A DNA stretch of 64,000 nucleotides, from NCBI RefSeq assembly GCF_900108105.1, contig NZ_FNUR01000004.1, positions 124,001-188,000 of the forward strand, in the 5' to 3' direction. The stretch comes from Butyrivibrio sp. Su6 (GTDB lineage: Bacteria; Bacillota; Clostridia; Lachnospirales; Lachnospiraceae). This document shows, piece by piece, positions 54,014 through 62,506 of the stretch. The first letter of the stretch is position 1; the number at the start of each line of letters is the position of its first letter. The notes under the pieces are model-generated. The model made no database searches and was not told where the DNA came from. It worked only from the letters and a program-made list of their open reading frames with translations. A program made the translations under genes and the position numbers.

Positions 54014-54926
54014 TGCACTCCACCATTTCCTTTCCTGTAAGTGTTAAAAAGACGTCGTCCATTGTTCCTTTGATTACTTCAAAATCCCTGACAGAATCTT
54101 TATTTTTCCAGATAAATTCCATGATTCCTTCATCCATCAGAATATTGTAGTGATCAGCCTCATAGCTAAAGCTTGGAGCACTGGAGGTTTCGATTATCTT
54201 TGTATTTTCATCGTTCTGTGCTGTATACCAAATGAGTTTTTTGCCGGTATACCTGCTCTTTAATTCAGCAGGTGAGCCTTCGGCAATTATGTTACCCTTG
54301 TCCATGATCACCACGTTGTCAGCTTCTGCGGTTTCTTCCATGTAATGCGTTGTCAGGAATATAGTCAGGTTCTCGTTTTTCCTTAAGTGATTGATGTAGT
54401 CCCACACCATCCTGCGGGACATGGGATCAAGTCCCGTGGTGGGCTCATCCAGAAAAAGAACGTTCGGCTTGTGTATCAGAGCCCTTGCTATATCTATTCG
54501 CCTTCTCTGTCCGCCGGAAAGATTCTCGTAACGCTTATTCCAGATTTCTTCCAGATTAAATTCGTCCCAAAAGAGCGAAAGCCTCTCCATTATCTCTTTT
54601 TTTCCATACCCGTAATATGCGCCTCTTGTAAGGAGATTCTGCTTAACTGTCAGGTTCCCATCCAGTACTGAATTCTGAAAAACTATCCCAATAGACTTTC
54701 TGATGGCATCATCTTCTTTTCCAAGTTCATACCCCATTAACCTGGCCTGGCCTGAGGTCTTAGGAAGGATCGTACTTAACATATTTATGGTTGTGGACTT
54801 GCCGGCTCCGTTTTCTCCAAGGAATGCAAAAAGAGAGCCCTGCTCAACTTCAAAAGAGATGTTGTTTACTGCTGTCGCATTGCCGTATTGTTTGACCAAA
54901 TTACTAACTTCAATTGCTTTTTTCAT
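54006..54926 (-). CDS. ABC exporter ATPase
   Basis: 306 residues of DrrA/CcmA type: Walker A GENGAGKST, signature LSGGQRRRIDIARALI, Walker B VLFLDEPTTGLDP, H-loop LTTHYMEE, and a C-terminal ~80-residue extension typical of drug/peptide exporters. First gene of a five-gene operon (ATPase, permease, LytTR, DUF3021, small membrane protein). Confidence 0.93.
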   Translation of the reverse strand: MKKAIEVSNLVKQYGNATAVNNISFEVEQGSLFAFLGENGAGKSTTINMLSTILPKTSGQARLMGYELGKEDDAIRKSIGIVFQNSVLDGNLTVKQNLLTRGAYYGYGKKEIMERLSLFWDEFNLEEIWNKRYENLSGGQRRRIDIARALIHKPNVLFLDEPTTGLDPMSRRMVWDYINHLRKNENLTIFLTTHYMEETAEADNVVIMDKGNIIAEGSPAELKSRYTGKKLIWYTAQNDENTKIIETSSAPSFSYEADHYNILMDEGIMEFIWKNKDSVRDFEVIKGTMDDVFLTLTGKEMVECNG

Positions 54927-55008
54927 ATCTGACCTCTTTCTTGTTACCTGTTTTCCTGTATCTGAAACAGATATTAACTTATTTGAGGCAAGAAAAAAAC
55001 AAATTGGC

Positions 55009-55040
55009 GGTGACTTGCATTTTTTGAGAGGTGAAATGCA
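55009..55040 (-). promoter_or_regulatory. LytTR-type direct-repeat operator
   Basis: GGTGACTTGCA (55009-55019) and GGTGAAATGCA (55030-55040) are direct repeats with a period of exactly 21 bp, two helical turns. That spacing is the hallmark of LytTR binding sites. It lies 83-114 bp before the ATPase start. The same bases also form an inverted repeat TTGCATTT/AAATGCAA. Confidence 0.65.
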
Positions 55041-55058
55041 AAATGGCTAATTCTTATT

Positions 55059-56048
55059 TCAAAATCTATAATTATCTCTTTTCAGCTTTTTAGCAGCCTT
55101 AGCCCACTTTGAGATCTCTTTTTTCTTAGCGTAATTATTGGTATTTTCCGCGCTCAATGACTTATAGAGGATGTATCGCTCTGCTGAAAGCTCGCCGCTT
55201 TCTATTGCTGCCTTCACAGCGCATCCCGGTTCGGTATCATGCTTGCAATCACTGAACTTACAGCATTGCTCCAATGCAAGGATATCTGAAAATGTATTAT
55301 CTATTCCAAGCTCTGTGTTAGCCATTCCAAGCTCTCTCATGCCAGGTGTATCTATTATTGATACGCCATTTTCAAGCTCAATCAGCTGCCTGTATGTTGT
55401 GGTATGTCTTCCTGTGGAGTCTGATTCTCGCACTTCCGAGGTTTTCATTATTTCTTCACCGGCAAAGGCATTTAAAAGCGTCGACTTGCCTGCTCCGGAG
55501 GATCCCATAAGGCACAATGTCACGCCCGGCCTCATGTATTCATATAATTCATCAACTCCTATTCCATATAAAGCCGAAATAGCATGAACTCTGACTTTAT
55601 CAGAGATGCTCTCCACTTCACGAACATATCTGCCGTAGTTGCTGCACAGATCTGATTTTGTCAAAACCACCACTGGAATAGAGTTACCCTGGAGAACAAC
55701 GCTCACATATCTGGCGATTCTGTTGTAACTGTAGTCCTCATTTAGAGAGGTGACTATCAACGTGTAATCCACGTTTGCCACCATGTACTGCATGACTCCT
55801 GTTTTAGCCTGATCAGGCCTCTGCAAAAAGCTTGTTCTATCTTCAACCGCTACAATCAAAGAATCTCCAATTGGATTATTTACAAAAGAGACGTAATCAC
55901 CCACAACAGGGAAAAACTCAGGTGCCTTCTCTTGAAATGTTCCTTTTAGTCTGGCAGAAATATCTTTTCCTTCAAACCTTATTACATAACTGTTCTTGTA
56001 TATCGCAGAAACTCTGCCTTTACATAAATTGTTTTCTGTATTATTCAT
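55059..56048 (-). CDS. rsgA: Ribosome small-subunit-dependent GTPase A
   Basis: 329 residues. OB-fold domain (about 5-75), circularly permuted GTPase with G4 VVLTKSDL first, then G1 GSSGAGKSTLLNAF, G3 DTPGMRELG, and a C-terminal zinc finger with CCKFSDCKHDTEPGC. It acts late in 30S ribosome assembly. The start at 56048 follows GGAG by 6 nt; the frame reads on for 40 codons without a site and through a terminator hairpin. It is preceded by a separate small ORF and terminator, see below. Confidence 0.95.
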   Translation of the reverse strand: MNNTENNLCKGRVSAIYKNSYVIRFEGKDISARLKGTFQEKAPEFFPVVGDYVSFVNNPIGDSLIVAVEDRTSFLQRPDQAKTGVMQYMVANVDYTLIVTSLNEDYSYNRIARYVSVVLQGNSIPVVVLTKSDLCSNYGRYVREVESISDKVRVHAISALYGIGVDELYEYMRPGVTLCLMGSSGAGKSTLLNAFAGEEIMKTSEVRESDSTGRHTTTYRQLIELENGVSIIDTPGMRELGMANTELGIDNTFSDILALEQCCKFSDCKHDTEPGCAVKAAIESGELSAERYILYKSLSAENTNNYAKKKEISKWAKAAKKLKRDNYRF

Positions 56049-56123
56049 TTTTTTCTCCATATTTTTTTCTTTGTTATCAGTATGGAGACTAAGGTTGAGA
56101 TCATCGCCATGACAATGGCATTT

Positions 56124-56157
56124 AGAAAAAAAGAAGCCGTGACTAATAAGCCACGGC
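56124..56157 (-). terminator. Terminator between the 21-codon ORF and rsgA
   Basis: On the minus strand GCCGTG, a 10-nt loop and CACGGC are followed by TTCTTTTTTTCT. It sits between the small ORF and the rsgA start. Confidence 0.8.
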
Positions 56158-56172
56158 CAAAGGATCAATTAT

Positions 56173-56238
56173 TTATCTATCGCAAACCGAGGTCTTCATA
56201 CTATATTCTGTTACAATTTCTATTCTCTTTACACTCAT
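56173..56238 (-). CDS. 21-residue ORF upstream of rsgA
   Basis: ATG at 56238 with GCGAGG 8 nt upstream (a GTG just before it is also possible). It encodes MSVKRIEIVTEYSMKTSVCD plus a final Arg, then TAA. A promoter lies 43 nt upstream and a terminator 16 nt downstream, so it has the complete layout of a leader-peptide/attenuator or of a tiny independent gene. No run of identical codons marks a classical amino-acid attenuator. Confidence 0.5.
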   Translation of the reverse strand: MSVKRIEIVTEYSMKTSVCDR

Positions 56239-56280
56239 CACGAATACCTCGCTTTCCTTAATATTTTTTACAACAGATTC

Positions 56281-56309
56281 AGTATATCAACAACATGTTA
56301 CGATTTCAA
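56281..56309 (-). promoter_or_regulatory. Promoter for the small ORF/rsgA
   Basis: On the minus strand TTGAAA (56309-56304), a 17-nt spacer and TATACT (56286-56281). It starts 20 bp downstream of array copy 2 when read in the array's direction. Confidence 0.75.
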
Positions 56310-56329
56310 CACTTTTTAGATGTCCGGTT

Positions 56330-56612
56330 CTGCCTATATTATATTTTTCTTAAATAGAGGCAGTGCTTTTAAATGTCTGGTTACTGCCTATATTTTACTT
56401 TTCATAAATATAGGCATTGAATTTTAGCCATATCTTTCTGCCTCCCTAACGCTCTTTTACAATATAGGCAGGACAACTGCTGTAAAATTAACTGCCTCTA
56501 TTCCCTATCCCTTTGATATAGGCAGAATACCACACAATAAATCAACTGCCACCATTCGCAAATTCCTTGATATGGGCAGAATTTCGTTCATTCCATTTAT
56601 GCATAATCCTAC
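56330..56612. repeat. 54-bp periodic hairpin array, copy 2 (five units, inverted)
   Basis: Five 34-bp units start at 56330, 56384, 56438, 56492 and 56546, every spacing exactly 54 bp with 20-bp spacers. Each begins CTGCC and ends GGCAG (GGCAT in the second). Read on the minus strand, units match copy 1 in order: for example the last unit here and the first unit of copy 1 share ATATCAAGGAATTTG, and the next pair share CTGCCTATATCAAAGG. Overall identity looks like about 75%, by eye. Flanking CATAAATGGAATG is shared (56591-56603). Confidence 0.9.
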
Positions 56613-56673
56613 GTTATCTTATGATATAATCGGCAATCAGCAATTTGATTTATTTCGCAAATTTGAACTTTTA

Positions 56674-57735
56674 TTATTTTTGCGAATCAGAAAGCCATCT
56701 GGCAATATCGATAATCCTTATTCCTTCATGCTGGCTTTCATCATGTTTTGTCCTGGCTATCAGCAACTTTGGATAAGCATCCTTAATCCCTAAAAGCGAT
56801 GAAACTTCTCGCTTAAAAGTATCCTCTCTGGATATATCATCAGATACCTGAATGTAGACCTTTTCGCCTTCTTTGATTGCGACAAAATCCACTTCTTTTT
56901 CATATAATTTTCCCACGTATACTTCGTATCCGCGTCTGAGAAGTTCTATTGCAACAATATTTTCATAGAGATGCCCATAATCAGCATTTTTTGTTCCGAT
57001 CTCAGAAAAGCGGAAAGCCAAATCGGACAGGTAGTACTTCTTATCTGATTCTAAATATCTTTTCCCCTTTATGTCATAACGCTGGATTGGATAAAAAAGG
57101 AATGACCGGCAAAAGTAATTCATATATGCCCCTACGGTCTTATCATTAGTTCTATAGGTGCCAGAAGTTAGTTTGGATGCCACATTTCTTATCGAAGTCT
57201 GGTTACCAACGTTATCCATAAGGTAGTTCCCAATCATTATCAAAAGATCTTCGTTTTCTATCTTGAATTTTCTAACGACATCCTTTGTAATAGTGGTCCT
57301 ATAGATACCATTAACATATTGTCTGGCATCTTCCTCCGTTTTATAAAGATATGAACCAGCCATTCCACCTTTCTTTACATAAGAATCAAAGGCTTCATCT
57401 ATATCATTTGATGGATAATACATAAGATACTCTTTAAATGAAAATGGATATAAGCTTATCTCATAAACTCTTCCACCAAACAACGTAGCCAAATCACTTG
57501 ATAAAAGGAATGCATTTGACCCGGTAAGGTAAATATCATAGATTTCTTCTTCATAAATGCTATTGATCACACGTTCAAAGCCTTCACATAGCTGTATTTC
57601 GTCAATAAAAAGATAATTTGTTTTATCGCTGGCATACTGTTGCTCTATGTAGTCATAAAGCTTGTCTGCATCCAACAGTTTCTCGAACTTCTTTAAGTTC
57701 AGCTTGATCCGGACGATATTAGCCTTATCATCCCA
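56674..57735 (-). pseudogene. ATPase (AAA/DUF4143 type) lacking its P-loop
   Basis: The frame matches from the Walker B region onward: YLFIDEIQLCEGFERVINSIY, DIYLTGSNAFLLSSDLATL, GGRVYEISLYPFSFKEYL, then the C-terminal DUF4143/nuclease-like part VGKLYEKEVDFVAIKEGEKVYIQV. The first ~45 residues, including the nucleotide-binding GxxGxGKS loop, are missing. Coding-like sequence begins at WDDKANIVRIKLNLKKFEK right after an in-frame TGA (57736-57738). An internal ATG at 57675 could yield a P-loop-free protein, but with no visible ribosome-binding site. It probably is a decayed gene. Confidence 0.75.
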
Positions 57736-57945
57736 TCATATCCTCTGTACCATCTCACTGATCTTTTCCATAACTCCCTTGTCATGATTCGTAAAAATCC
57801 CCATATCCTCATTATATTTACTTGACGAATTCTTCGCTAATGAATAAAACGAATATCGTGATATTCCAAAACGGAATGTCATGCAGTAATGAACAGTGCA
57901 TATGGATTTGTAATTAGTGCGTTGGGAGTTTGCTCGCATAAGCAC
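57736..57945 (-). pseudogene. Unidentified coding fragment fused upstream of the broken ATPase
   Basis: About 69 codons in the same frame as the ATPase remnant, ending at the TGA that separates them. The part RFGISRYSFYSLAKNSSSKY and KGVMEKISEMVQRI looks like real protein but not like the missing ATPase N-terminus. It has no good start or ribosome-binding site. Best read as the scar of a deletion joining two genes. Confidence 0.35.
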
Positions 57946-58027
57946 TAAATTATAAATTCATATATTCACCACGCTCTTTTATATATTCCTCCACTTCAAA
58001 ATTCCCTGCTTATTGTTATTACCTTGT

Positions 58028-58366
58028 TCATACAGATGCCTCCTTCGACTTTGAGCCATCTACGCTGAGCTCTTTATATGTCTGGCAGATTAAAAATACT
58101 GCTATCAAAAATGTAAGGATCTCTGACAATGGCATGGAATAAAGGCCCCCGTCCAGTCCAAACTTAAGAGGAAGCAGGAGCGCAAATCCAACGCCAAATA
58201 CAATCTCTCTGACCATGGAAAGGATCGTTGATTCAAGGGCTTTGCACATTGCCTGCAAAAAGATGAAGCATGCCTTATTTACGCAGGCAAATACCATCAT
58301 ACAGAGATATATCCTGAATGCCTTGATAGCAAAATCAGTATAATAGCTGCTTTCATTTTCATTCAT
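58028..58366 (-). pseudogene. MATE efflux transporter remnant, C-terminal part
   Basis: About 112 codons matching the last third of a MATE-family exporter: YYTDFAIKAFRIYLCMMVFACV, FIFLQAMCKALESTILSMVREIVFG, FALLLPLKFGLDGGLYSMPLSE, LTFLIAVFLICQTYKEL. Eight or so helices are absent. An AAGGAA lies before the ATG at 58366, so a fragment might still be made, but a terminator-like hairpin stands immediately upstream (58389-58431). Confidence 0.75.
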
Positions 58367-58388
58367 TTCCTTTTCACCACACAAAAGA

Positions 58389-58431
58389 GGCGTGCAGCTA
58401 TCAGCCGGATTTACGCTAAAAGCTACACGCC
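58389..58431 (-). terminator. Terminator-like hairpin after the TetR-controlled operon
   Basis: GGCGTGTAGCT/AGCTGCACGCC on the minus strand (11 bp, one G-U-type mismatch, 21-nt loop) followed by TCTTTTGTG. It lies 87 nt past the end of the SDR gene. Confidence 0.5.
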
Positions 58432-58517
58432 ACTTATGTTTTCCTTTCTTATTTTTAATAATTCTTTCACTCAAGAGAATTATTTTCCGTTATGATAACG
58501 CTTTTCTATCTTTGTTA

Positions 58518-59336
58518 TTATTTTCTAAAGCTCTTTCCGTTTGTGCTGCCTCCATCAACAAGCACATCTACACCAGCAAGATATCCGTTCCTTTCATCTG
58601 CTACAGTCGCAATTGCAAATCCAAGCTCATCCGGAGTGCCCATCCTTTTTTCTGCTGCATATTCAAGCATGCTGGCACCTTCCTTTTCTTCAAGTTTGCC
58701 CATGTCAGTCGCAATAAGTCCTGGACTTAGAGAGCACACACGGATTCCTTTCTGCCCATAATCAAAAGCACACTTCTGTGCATACCAGACAACGAAGCTC
58801 TTGGAAAGAGCATAAGCAAAGCCTGACTTCTGATAATCCGTTTTGGCAAGGTTACTTGTTTTGATACACTTTGCTATGAATTTTGCTTCATCTGTTTCAG
58901 CAAGGGCAAAGGTCTTTTTATTTAGGAGGATCTTCGGTAATGCATATGCAGAATTTGAAGAGATATCCACTATAACGCTGCCCCTTGGCATCACTTTTGA
59001 AAACTCCTGATTGATATAAACTGTACCAAGCGCATTAACTCTGAGAAGTGGTTCAGGCTTTGCCATGTTCGGCGACATTCCCGCTGCATTGATAACATTT
59101 CTGACAGTTCCTTTTGAAGCCGCAAACACCACCAGCTTTTTTACGCTTTCCCGGTCTGACGTATCACATGTGCAGGCATATGCTTCATGTCCACCTTCTT
59201 TTAGCTGTTCCACAGCCTTTTCAAGCTTTGAGATAGTCCTTCCTGATACGATTATTATCTTATCCTTTGGCATCTGAAGAGCTGCTGAAAGCCCCATACC
59301 ACTGCCACCACCTGTTACTACGCATACATCGCTCAT
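58518..59336 (-). CDS. Short-chain dehydrogenase/reductase
   Basis: 272 residues, classical SDR: cofactor loop TGGGSGMG at the N-terminus, NAAG (about residue 85), Ser in DISSNSAYA and the catalytic YALSK (about 174). SPGLIATDMG follows. Arg in SGRT after the second strand suggests NADP(H), though this is not certain. The insert SNSAYALPKILLNKKTFAL makes the segment between Ser and Tyr longer than usual. Last gene of the TetR-controlled operon; substrate unknown. GGAGG before the start. Confidence 0.88.
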   Translation of the reverse strand: MSDVCVVTGGGSGMGLSAALQMPKDKIIIVSGRTISKLEKAVEQLKEGGHEAYACTCDTSDRESVKKLVVFAASKGTVRNVINAAGMSPNMAKPEPLLRVNALGTVYINQEFSKVMPRGSVIVDISSNSAYALPKILLNKKTFALAETDEAKFIAKCIKTSNLAKTDYQKSGFAYALSKSFVVWYAQKCAFDYGQKGIRVCSLSPGLIATDMGKLEEKEGASMLEYAAEKRMGTPDELGFAIATVADERNGYLAGVDVLVDGGSTNGKSFRK

Positions 59337-59370
59337 TCATATATCCTCCTGAATTTATTTTATTGAATAT

Positions 59371-60906
59371 TTACGAAATAAACAATGCGGGGGCATTTTC
59401 CACTAGTTTCTGCATCTCTTCCTGAGTATTCTTAGTTGGATCAAAGCTCTTCATTGTGCCTGATGCAGCATCATAATATAGCGCAGTAATCTGAGGGCTC
59501 ATATTTCTGGCCGCTTCTGCACGTTCCTTTGCAGCCTGCGATGAGGCCTTTGCAGCAGCAACAAACTTATCAAGCCAGTCTCTTACCTGTTCCCCAGTGT
59601 CTGCCGGTGATGTTATGATTTCTGAGAGTTCATCAAATGGCGTTTCAAATATGATCTCATCAGATACTACCAGATCTATTCCTGCCTTTTCAAACTGCTT
59701 CCTAAGTGCATTTACATATTTGTCAGTCGAAAAATCCTGTGTCAGATCAATGATAAATTTCCCACTCTGACATGTCATATTGAGCACAAGACCGCTTGAA
59801 CAGTTTGAATACAGGTGTACCTCATCCACAAGTACACCCGGCATATCAAACTGACCTATGTAACTTATAAGATAAGTGTCCAGCGCAAGATTTTCCATGA
59901 ATCCAAGGAGTTTCTGTCTTCCTGCAAATGAATGAAAATGTCCTATGACACTTAGAAGCATATTGATATTATTAAATTCTTTTGCACAGTGATCATGCTC
60001 TTTCTGGGCATTGAGAAGCCTTTTATATTTCGCAGCTATTTCACTGTCTGAAAGGTTCTCCTCTTCTCTTCCGTAAGGCAGAGTCATACTCTTAACACAG
60101 TTTTTGAAGGTGTCATCACAACCTAATATATGTCTTGCGTCCATAGGGAAATTACTTACTATAGTCTTATCACAGTCTAAAGAAATCTCTTTTATCCCTC
60201 TGCTCATCAGTATGCTCAGATATGTGATCGGAGATGCGCCGATACTCTTGCAGGCATCCATAAACTGCTTCTGTGAAAAACTGATCTCATAACGCCTATG
60301 ATCATCTTTATTCTTTGTTTCAGGAAGCTTATATCCCTTGTCGGACAGGCCTTCAATCTTCATGCTTTTTCCATTTAGCTCGTATTTCTTTTCACACGGA
60401 TCAGTAAGTTCGGCTACCGATAGTTCAGATGCCAGCAAGTGGTGTTCTTCTCTTATCTGCTCATATTCACCCATGTCAGCATTTTTATAATCACTGTAGA
60501 ATCTGAGCAATGTCTCGAGAAATGTCTTTGCACCTCTTCCATCTGTAAGTCCGTGATGAAAAGAGAGTTTAAGGCTCTTTTCCCAATATGTAACTCCCAT
60601 GAGATGATAGTTGTTACTATGTCCGCCCAGTGGGATAAATCCATCTTTGTGATGTGCCTCAAGCTTCATTTCATTCCTTACCGCATAGAAATCTCCATCT
60701 TTTTCTATGAATCTGACGCCAAAGTAAGGGTATCTGATGACAGTGTCTGCTATCGCCAGTTTCAGAAGTTCACCATTTATGCCTTCCCTCATCCTGACAT
60801 CATAAACCTCACTTGGAAGGCCCTTGGATCTGTATAAATAAGGCATTCCAGACAAAGCCTTGTCACCATTCTTAAGTATTGTTTCTACATTCTTATTTTC
60901 AGTCAT
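59371..60906 (-). CDS. Condensation-domain-like acyltransferase
   Basis: 511 residues, no carrier-protein domain. The acyltransferase motif HHxxxDG is present as SFHHGLTDGRG (about residue 118). A DFGW-like motif is not obvious, but the second half has the FPMDAR and LVLNMTCQSGKF strands typical of this fold. Relatives include alcohol acetyltransferases, wax-ester/PapA-type enzymes and stand-alone condensation domains. The C-terminal ~60 residues are an Ala/Glu-rich helix. It starts by TAATG overlap with the previous gene. Likely esterifies or amidates a small product made with the two dehydrogenases. Confidence 0.78.
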   Translation of the reverse strand: MTENKNVETILKNGDKALSGMPYLYRSKGLPSEVYDVRMREGINGELLKLAIADTVIRYPYFGVRFIEKDGDFYAVRNEMKLEAHHKDGFIPLGGHSNNYHLMGVTYWEKSLKLSFHHGLTDGRGAKTFLETLLRFYSDYKNADMGEYEQIREEHHLLASELSVAELTDPCEKKYELNGKSMKIEGLSDKGYKLPETKNKDDHRRYEISFSQKQFMDACKSIGASPITYLSILMSRGIKEISLDCDKTIVSNFPMDARHILGCDDTFKNCVKSMTLPYGREEENLSDSEIAAKYKRLLNAQKEHDHCAKEFNNINMLLSVIGHFHSFAGRQKLLGFMENLALDTYLISYIGQFDMPGVLVDEVHLYSNCSSGLVLNMTCQSGKFIIDLTQDFSTDKYVNALRKQFEKAGIDLVVSDEIIFETPFDELSEIITSPADTGEQVRDWLDKFVAAAKASSQAAKERAEAARNMSPQITALYYDAASGTMKSFDPTKNTQEEMQKLVENAPALFIS

Positions 60907-61262
60907 TATGCTTCTCCTGTTATCTCTTTAGCAAGTTCCAGAATTTCAAAGGCATATTTTTCCTTGCCCTTTTTCAGCAGTTTCTTGTATAAAGGATAGT
61001 TAATGATGCAGATTGCAGCACCTACTATTCCAACAAGCACCCCAATGACCATGAAAATTACTCCTGTTCCAAAGACGCCCAGCCCAAAGCACATCCCTGT
61101 TCCAAAGATCAAAGTCCCAATAATTCCAAGCGTCATGGCTGTTATAAATGCCGGAAGCTTTGCTCTTTCATCAAGCTTTTTAAGCTGCCTTACCTTATTT
61201 GTTTCCTTTGGCATGTAATCCTTTGCAACACTTTCTGCATAAACCTTATCTAAATCGTTCAT
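60906..61262 (-). CDS. Small two-helix membrane protein
   Basis: 118 residues: a charged N-terminal ~38, two Gly-rich helices (FITAMTLGIIGTLIFGTGMCFGL and GTGVIFMVIGVLVGIVGAAICII) and a basic tail. It sits between the epimerase and acyltransferase genes with AGGAG before the start. It may anchor the pathway at the membrane. No family name recalled. Confidence 0.75.
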   Translation of the reverse strand: MNDLDKVYAESVAKDYMPKETNKVRQLKKLDERAKLPAFITAMTLGIIGTLIFGTGMCFGLGVFGTGVIFMVIGVLVGIVGAAICIINYPLYKKLLKKGKEKYAFEILELAKEITGEA

Positions 61263-61298
61263 CGTATTCTTCTCCTTCTTTTCTCTTGAATGTCCTTT

Positions 61299-62318
61299 TT
61301 ATGCGATCTTTCCTGTTTCTTTGAGCCATCTGATCTCGTCACGTATGGTCTCTCTGTATGATCTTGTAGTATAACCAAGTTCCTTACTTGCTTTACTTGA
61401 ATCAAATCGGTTGTTTCTTGCAAGATTATAAACGGAGAAAGTTGTCATAAGCGGCTTTTCTCCTGTCTTTTTTGCTTTTTTCTCAAGTATCTTTGCAATG
61501 AAGTTTGCTGCTGATATCGGTAAAAAGAACTTCATTTGTTTACATCCGCTCTCCTCTGAAACAAGCTTTGTAAAATCCTTAAAGCTGACAGGCTCATTCC
61601 CAAGAATGTAGCACTCTCCGCTTTTGCCCTTATCAGCTGCCCCAATGAGTCCGTCAGCCAGATCCCTTACATCACACAGATTAAAGCTTCCATCGATTCC
61701 TGCGGGCATCTCTCCATTGATGATATCAACTAAAGTCTTTGTGGTCTCACCCATTGCAAAGTCCTCAGGTCCGAGGATTCCTGACGGGTGTACCACACAG
61801 GCGTTAAGGCCTTCCTTTGCAGCTTTGAGCACCACGTTTGTTGCCATAGCCTTTGACAATGAGTAACAGCCTTTGATTCTCTCAGGGTCAAGCGGGATCG
61901 AACCCTCACATTCTCTTATGCTTCCCTTCTCTTCCTCAGGTATTGCTCCTGTTGATGAGCAATAGACAAGCTTTGATACTTTGTGCTTTTTGCACATCTC
62001 TATGATGTTTTCTGTTCCACCGACATTTACATCCATGACTTTCTGACTGTAATCAGGATTTACTGTTACGATGCTCGCTATGTGAAGCACAATTACTTCC
62101 GTATCTTCAGGTGTCTCAAAGAATCTTTCCAGGTCATCTTTGTTACAAAGATCGCCATATGCTATTTCAACTTCTTCCGGAAGATATGCGGCTGACTTAT
62201 CGCCTTCAAGGACAAATGCCCTTACTTTTTCGTTTCTATCAACAAGCTTTCTGCAGACTGTGCTTCCAAGAAATCCTGCTGCTCCTGTTACCAGATACAT
62301 CTTATTTGTTTTGCTCAT
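61299..62318 (-). CDS. NAD-dependent epimerase/dehydratase (extended SDR)
   Basis: 339 residues. Cofactor loop TGAAGFLGSTV, VLHIASIVTV after the fourth strand, DVNVGGTENIIEMCK and the catalytic CYSLSKAMATNVV (about residue 150) with an upstream Ser in CSSTG. Resembles dihydroflavonol-reductase-like or sterol/lipid-modifying extended SDRs rather than nucleotide-sugar epimerases. First gene of the four-gene operon, directly behind the doubled TetR-type operator. Confidence 0.85.
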   Translation of the reverse strand: MSKTNKMYLVTGAAGFLGSTVCRKLVDRNEKVRAFVLEGDKSAAYLPEEVEIAYGDLCNKDDLERFFETPEDTEVIVLHIASIVTVNPDYSQKVMDVNVGGTENIIEMCKKHKVSKLVYCSSTGAIPEEEKGSIRECEGSIPLDPERIKGCYSLSKAMATNVVLKAAKEGLNACVVHPSGILGPEDFAMGETTKTLVDIINGEMPAGIDGSFNLCDVRDLADGLIGAADKGKSGECYILGNEPVSFKDFTKLVSEESGCKQMKFFLPISAANFIAKILEKKAKKTGEKPLMTTFSVYNLARNNRFDSSKASKELGYTTRSYRETIRDEIRWLKETGKIA

Positions 62319-62407
62319 TTATCTTTTCCTCTCTTATTTTCAATTTGTTTTCTTGCTCTCTGTTTTGAGCTTGAAGTCATTATAGGGAAATGAGCACACA
62401 AAAAGAA

Positions 62408-62474
62408 CAACACTTTTTGCAAAATGTGTTGATTTCAGGAGTACAGGTCCCGACACGTTTTGTAAAAAGTGTTG
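62408..62474. promoter_or_regulatory. Doubled palindromic operator between TetR gene and its operon
   Basis: Two 24-bp near-perfect palindromes at 62408-62431 and 62451-62474. Both have outer arms CRACAC/GTGTTG around a TTTTGYAAAA core. Centres are 43 bp apart (four helical turns), between the TetR start (63085, operon side 62507) and the epimerase start (62318). Typical of TetR-family repressor sites. Confidence 0.75.
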
Positions 62475-62506
62475 ATTTGTAAATTCGATATAGTGTTTTT
62501 ACTGCG

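Noticed and set aside
56049-56168. 40-codon N-terminal extension of rsgA
   Set aside because: It would read through a terminator hairpin and lacks a ribosome-binding site; the RsgA domain begins after 56048.
58367-58474. Longer N-terminus for the MATE fragment
   Set aside because: The extension is coded by a terminator-like hairpin and has no MATE similarity.
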